64,000 nucleotides of DNA from positions 124,001 to 188,000 of the forward strand of contig NZ_JQJY01000003.1 of NCBI RefSeq assembly GCF_000745775.1, written 5' to 3'. Under the pieces are notes generated by a model, which did no database searches, was not told the origin of the DNA, and saw only the letters and a program-made list of their open reading frames with translations. Both the position numbers and the translations under genes were made by a program. Positions 59,942 through 64,000 of this stretch are shown here, in pieces; position 1 is the first letter of the stretch; each line of letters opens with the position of its first letter. This DNA comes from Flavobacterium sp. ASV13. GTDB taxonomy: Bacteria > Bacteroidota > Bacteroidia > Flavobacteriales > Flavobacteriaceae.

Positions 59942-60805
59942 ATGAAAAATCAGTTTCTTTTTAAATTTTCTTTCCAAAAATCAATTTCGGTGTTATTGTT
60001 ATTGACAAGCTTTTTAATGCAGGCACAAAATCCAAAAGGGAAATTATTCATCATTGGCGGAGGCGATCGTTCAGATGCTTTAATGAAACAGGTTTTGGCT
60101 GTAGCCGAATTAGGGAAAAAAGATTATATAGTGGTTTTGCCAATGTCGAGTGAAGAACCAGATAGTTCGTTTATTTTCTTTAAAACGCAAATGGTAAAAC
60201 TAACCGAAAACCCAATTGTGATGCTGAATTTCACTGCAGCAACTGCACAAAACAAAAAACTTACAGACTCCGTTCAAAAAGCAAAATTGATTTTTATTAG
60301 CGGAGGCGATCAAAGCCGTTTTATGTCCGTTGTTCATAATACGCCAATCAAAACAGCAATTCAAAAAGCATATGAAAACGGAAGTACCATTTCTGGAACG
60401 AGCGCCGGAGCAGCCGTAATGTCTGAAAAAATGATTACGGGAAATCAGAAATTAGAAAAAGAATATTCGGGAACTTTTGACAATATTCGATACGATAATT
60501 TAGAAACTTCGGAAGGTTTGGGATTATTGAAAACTGCGGTTATTGATCAGCATTTCTTAAAAAGAAACCGTTACAACAGATTACTTTCTGCTTTAGTTGA
60601 ATTTCCAGAGCTAACAGGAATTGGTATCGATGAGGCAACTGCAATAATTGTTCGAAATAATCAGGTTGAAGTTGCTGGAGAAAGCGAGGTTATTGTAGTT
60701 CGCAAGCCAAAAGGCATCAAAAAATCAAACAAAAACAATCTTATATCGATCGAGAATTTACAAATGAGCATTTACACTCCCGGTCAAAAATTTAATATCA
60801 AATAA
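59942..60805 (+). CDS. Cyanophycinase-like S51 family peptidase
   Basis: A 287-residue protein with a signal peptide (LTSFLMQAQ). KLFIIGGGDRSDALM, LIFISGGDQSRFM and the nucleophile elbow SGTSAGAAVMSE with Ser154 are typical of the cyanophycinase/peptidase E group, which cleaves beta-aspartyl or acidic peptides. Substrate is unknown; its exported location fits extracellular cyanophycin or isoaspartyl peptides. It lies 11 nt after the M28 gene. Confidence 0.88.
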   Translation: MKNQFLFKFSFQKSISVLLLLTSFLMQAQNPKGKLFIIGGGDRSDALMKQVLAVAELGKKDYIVVLPMSSEEPDSSFIFFKTQMVKLTENPIVMLNFTAATAQNKKLTDSVQKAKLIFISGGDQSRFMSVVHNTPIKTAIQKAYENGSTISGTSAGAAVMSEKMITGNQKLEKEYSGTFDNIRYDNLETSEGLGLLKTAVIDQHFLKRNRYNRLLSALVEFPELTGIGIDEATAIIVRNNQVEVAGESEVIVVRKPKGIKKSNKNNLISIENLQMSIYTPGQKFNIK

Positions 60806-60807
60806 TC

Positions 60808-63006
60808 ATGCATTTCTATTCTAAAATAATAAAATCCTTCTTTTTCATTTGTGTGAGTTTTCAAATTTCGGCACAAAAAATCAACACAAAAGAAGTCGCC
60901 CGATTAGAAAATCTTGCCAAACAAGTTACTATAATTAGAGACAATTGGGGAATTCCGCATGTTTATGGAAAAACAGATGCCGATGCTGTTTTTGGATTAT
61001 TGTACGCGCAATGTGAAGACGATTTCAAAAGAATTGAAATGAATTATATTGAAAAACTGGGACGTCTTTCAGAAATAAAAGGGCAATCGGTTTTGTACAA
61101 TGATTTAGAAATCAAACTACTGATTGACGTCAACGAAGCAAAAGCTGATTATACAAAAGCGCCTGTATGGCTAAAAAAGCTTTTGAATAGTTATGCCGAT
61201 GCCATCAATTTTTATTTATACAAACATCCAGAAGTAAAACCGGCACTTTTAACACATTTTGAACCGTGGTTTCCGTTACTTTGGACTGACGGAAGTATTG
61301 GCGCGATTAGTACCGCCGACCTTTCAACAGCCGATTTGAAAGCTTTTTACTCTGGAAATAATGATAAAGTGGCTTACGTAGAAAGAGAAAAATACGTTCA
61401 AACCGGATCAAACGGATTTGCATTTGCGCCATCTAAAACCGCTGACGGAAATGCCATTTTATATATAAATCCGCATACAACTTTTTATTTCAGACCCGAG
61501 GTTCAAATTACGAGCGAAGAAGGTTTGAATGTTTACGGCGCAGTAACTTGGGGACAATTCTTTATTTATCAAGGTTTCAACGAAAACTGCGGTTGGATGC
61601 ATACATCATCAAATGTGGATGTTGCAGATATGTACGCAGAAAAAATCGTCAATCAAAAAGGGAAATTATTTTACGAATTTGATAACAAACTGTTGCCTGT
61701 AATTGAAAAAGAAATCACTATCAATTATACCGAAAATGGAAAATTGATTCCAAAAAAATTCAAAACCTATTTTACCAACAATGGCCCAATTATGGCTAAA
61801 CGCGACGGGAAATGGATCAGCTTAAAATCAAATAACAGATCAATGACAAGTTTGATTCAAAGTTGGGTACGAACAAAATCGACCAGTTTTGACGATTACA
61901 AAAAAGCAATGGATTTGAAAGCCAATACATCAAACAATACTGTTTATGCCGATAATAAAGGAAATATAGCGTATTGGCATGGCAATTTTATTCCAATTCG
62001 GGACAAAAATTTAAATTGGTCAAAAGTAATTGATGGTTCAATTTCTGCAACACAATGGAAAGGTTTGCATGAAGTAAACGAAACTGTTCATTTATATAAT
62101 CCTGTAAATGGCTGGCTGCAAAACTGCAACTCTACTCCTTTTTCTGTTGCTGGGATAAACAGTCCAAAAAAAGCTGATTATATTCCTTATATGGCGCCAG
62201 ATGGAGAAAATTTTAGAGGAATTAATGCAGTCCGAATTTTCAGCAAAGGCAACAAATACACTTTAGACAAAGTAATTGCTGATGGTTATGATTCTAAATT
62301 ATCAATTTTCGAAATATTGATTCCGAGTTTAGTAAATGTTTTCGAGAAAAACATAAACGTACAATCACCAGAATATGCTGCTTTAAAAGAGCCAATTTCA
62401 ATACTGAAATATTGGGATTATTATGCCAAAGAAAATTCGGTTGCAACTACTCTGGCCGTTGAATGGGCTTATAAATTAGACCCAATTATTCTAAAAGCTT
62501 ACATTGATGAAGGCGAATTAGATCAAGTTGAAAACACGAAGAATTTTGCAAAAAATGCTACGACAGCACAAATGATTCCGCAATTACAAGCAGTATTGAA
62601 AGATTTAGAGTCAAAATTTGGAAGATGGCAAGTCGCTTGGGGCGAAATAAACCGTTTTCAGCGTTCAAGCGGCGCAATTGATTTAAAATATGACGATTCA
62701 AAACCAAGTATTCCAATTGGTTATGGACCGGGTTCATGGGGAAGTTTGCCTTCTTTCAAAAGCAGTTATCAGAATAATTCTAAAAAACGTTATGGTTATA
62801 ATGGAAACAGTTTTATCTGTGCGGTTGAATTTGGACCAAAAATAAAAGCAAAATCATTATTGGCTGGCGGAAACAGTGGAGACGAAAACTCAAAACATTT
62901 CACTGATCAGGCCGAAATGTATCGAAAAGGACAATTTAAAGATGTTCTTTTTTATAAAGAAGATGTTACTAAAAATGCCGAAAAAACGTATCATCCCGGC
63001 GAATAA
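60808..63006 (+). CDS. Exported penicillin acylase family (Ntn-hydrolase) amidase
   Basis: A 732-residue protein with a signal peptide (VSFQISAQ) and the layout of penicillin/acyl-homoserine-lactone acylases: VTIIRDNWGIPHVYGKTDADAVFGLLYAQCEDD, a spacer, then Ser201 in TGSNGFAFAPSKT as the nucleophile of the mature beta chain after self-cleavage. GWMHTSSNVDVADMY and WQVAWGEINRFQR agree. The enzyme should hydrolyse an N-acyl amide. It begins 2 nt after the cyanophycinase stop, so the genes are cotranscribed. Confidence 0.9.
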   Translation: MHFYSKIIKSFFFICVSFQISAQKINTKEVARLENLAKQVTIIRDNWGIPHVYGKTDADAVFGLLYAQCEDDFKRIEMNYIEKLGRLSEIKGQSVLYNDLEIKLLIDVNEAKADYTKAPVWLKKLLNSYADAINFYLYKHPEVKPALLTHFEPWFPLLWTDGSIGAISTADLSTADLKAFYSGNNDKVAYVEREKYVQTGSNGFAFAPSKTADGNAILYINPHTTFYFRPEVQITSEEGLNVYGAVTWGQFFIYQGFNENCGWMHTSSNVDVADMYAEKIVNQKGKLFYEFDNKLLPVIEKEITINYTENGKLIPKKFKTYFTNNGPIMAKRDGKWISLKSNNRSMTSLIQSWVRTKSTSFDDYKKAMDLKANTSNNTVYADNKGNIAYWHGNFIPIRDKNLNWSKVIDGSISATQWKGLHEVNETVHLYNPVNGWLQNCNSTPFSVAGINSPKKADYIPYMAPDGENFRGINAVRIFSKGNKYTLDKVIADGYDSKLSIFEILIPSLVNVFEKNINVQSPEYAALKEPISILKYWDYYAKENSVATTLAVEWAYKLDPIILKAYIDEGELDQVENTKNFAKNATTAQMIPQLQAVLKDLESKFGRWQVAWGEINRFQRSSGAIDLKYDDSKPSIPIGYGPGSWGSLPSFKSSYQNNSKKRYGYNGNSFICAVEFGPKIKAKSLLAGGNSGDENSKHFTDQAEMYRKGQFKDVLFYKEDVTKNAEKTYHPGE

Positions 63007-63107
63007 TTTTGATCAGAAAAAACATTACAAACAAACCTTGGAAGAACTTTCTTTCGAGGTTTTTTTATAAGAGAATATTTCTGATATTTGTTTAAAATTG
63101 TAAAATC

Positions 63108-63881
63108 ATGAAAAATTCAGCTCTTCTTATTTTTGCTACCATACTGTTTTCTAACACTATAAACGCACAATTAAAGCCCGTAAAATATGCCGATGGAAAT
63201 CAGGCATTAAACGGTTTATCTATAAAATCTGCTAAAAAAAGCAGTCAGAATCCTGGGATTTTGCTTTTGCCGGCTTGGCTCGGAATTGACAATGCTTCTA
63301 AAAAATATGCCGAAGATTTGTCAAAATTGGGCTACCATGTTTTCATAGCCGATATTTATGGCGAAGGAAATTATCCAAAAAACACTTCTGAAGCAGGAAA
63401 ACAAGCTGGTTTTTATAAAACCAATTACGAAGCTTATCAAAAAAGAATCAATGCAGCATTACAGGAATTAATTAAATCAGGTGCAAATGCTGATAATATT
63501 GTGGTAATTGGATATTGTTTTGGAGGAACAGGCGTTCTTGAAGCGGCACGCGGACATTTGAATGTAAAAGGAGTGGCTTCATTTCATGGCGGTTTAGGCA
63601 AAGACGCATCCCGAAAAACAGAACCAATTACAGCTAAAGTTTTGATTTGTCATGGTGCAGATGATCCTTTTGTTTCAAAAGAAGAAGTTGCCGCTTTTCA
63701 GCAAGAAATGCGTGACTCAAAAGCCGACTGGCAAATGATTTATTATGCAGATTCAGTTCATTCTTTCACAAATCCGGAAGCTGGAAGCGACAATTCTAAA
63801 GGCGCTGCCTATAATCCTGTAGCTGCAAAACGATCTTTTGATCATTTATTACTTTTCTTAAACGAAGTACTTAAGAAGTAA
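63108..63881 (+). CDS. Exported dienelactone hydrolase family protein
   Basis: A 257-residue alpha/beta hydrolase with a signal peptide (NTINAQ). The nucleophile is Cys137 in GYCFGGTGVLEAARG; Asp in CHGADDPFVS and His in DSVHSFTNPEAG complete the Cys-Asp-His triad of dienelactone hydrolases. The role outside the cytoplasm is unknown; ester or lactone hydrolysis is likely. It is 101 nt after the acylase gene. Confidence 0.88.
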   Translation: MKNSALLIFATILFSNTINAQLKPVKYADGNQALNGLSIKSAKKSSQNPGILLLPAWLGIDNASKKYAEDLSKLGYHVFIADIYGEGNYPKNTSEAGKQAGFYKTNYEAYQKRINAALQELIKSGANADNIVVIGYCFGGTGVLEAARGHLNVKGVASFHGGLGKDASRKTEPITAKVLICHGADDPFVSKEEVAAFQQEMRDSKADWQMIYYADSVHSFTNPEAGSDNSKGAAYNPVAAKRSFDHLLLFLNEVLKK

Positions 63882-63925
63882 AACCCAAAAACTAACCCAA
63901 AACACCAAATCAACTAAATAAACCA

Positions 63926-64000
63926 ATGTCACACAATAAAATCAGAGAAGACAAAACCTGCCTGAACTGCAGGCATGTAGTCGAGCAAAAATTTTGTCCC
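63926..64000 (+). CDS. Start of a probable DUF3667 zinc-ribbon membrane protein (partial)
   Basis: The 25 visible residues contain CLNC and KFCP, the start of a two-pair zinc ribbon at the N-terminus, as in DUF3667 proteins of Bacteroidota. The gene runs off the right edge, so the membrane part is not visible. Confidence 0.55.
   Translation, partial: MSHNKIREDKTCLNCRHVVEQKFCP

Overview
The window looks like a low-GC chromosomal segment of a Bacteroidota bacterium, most likely a Flavobacterium of the soil/plant type. The support is two SusC/SusD pairs, Bacteroidota-type -33/-7 promoters (TTTG, then TAnnTTTG), lipoboxes of the xxSC type, and many intergenic palindromes. No rRNA, tRNA, CRISPR array, transposase or prophage gene was seen.

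Layout. (1) 1-3.5 kb: small exported and lipoproteins of unknown role, an EEP-family hydrolase, a methyltransferase and a ParE/RelE-type toxin-antitoxin pair. (2) 3.5-28 kb: a nitrate block. A CRP/FNR regulator (3555-4268) diverges from a fused nitrate reductase-NADH reductase-[2Fe-2S] protein (4414-7929) and a NIR/SIR-like protein carrying rubredoxin (8003-9433). After a histone H1-like gene comes a leftward molybdenum cofactor block (moaA, moaCB fusion, moaE, moeB, moaD, SUMT, mobA, a TauE/SafE permease, moeA). Next is a second, cytoplasmic molybdoenzyme with a four-cluster ferredoxin, a Tat-anchored Rieske protein, a cytochrome b-like membrane protein and three NarK-type transporters. (3) 28.4-51.7 kb: an organosulfur block in two transcription units. 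Unit A has SusC/SusD, two tandem arylsulfatases, a 39-aa membrane protein, a fatty-acid hydroxylase-type protein, an SdsA1-type alkylsulfatase and a rhodanese-thioredoxin protein; a membrane-anchored sulfatase and a YeiH-type exporter follow. Unit B has an arylsulfatase, serine acetyltransferase, cysteine synthase, a family 2 encapsulin shell and its cysteine desulfurase cargo. (4) 52-64 kb: a second SusC/SusD pair, ornithine aminotransferase with a divergent Lrp regulator, and a run of exported hydrolases (M28 peptidase, cyanophycinase-like peptidase, penicillin acylase, dienelactone hydrolase).

Most notable signal. Units A and B begin with paralogous leaders. Each has a near-identical operator/promoter block, a TTG-initiated 28-codon ORF ending in a run of Cys codons, and further downstream a conserved hairpin plus an identical 17-nt string. 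Unit B has a terminator-like hairpin 12 nt after the leader stop; unit A has a second tiny ORF with three consecutive Cys codons. I infer cysteine-responsive attenuation controlling organosulfate scavenging, cysteine synthesis and encapsulin-based sulfur handling together. A third copy of the operator, inverted, lies inside unit A ahead of the alkylsulfatase segment.

Second structural observation: a 27-nt sequence interrupts one arm of two unrelated intergenic palindromes, and an uninterrupted copy of one palindrome is also present in the window.
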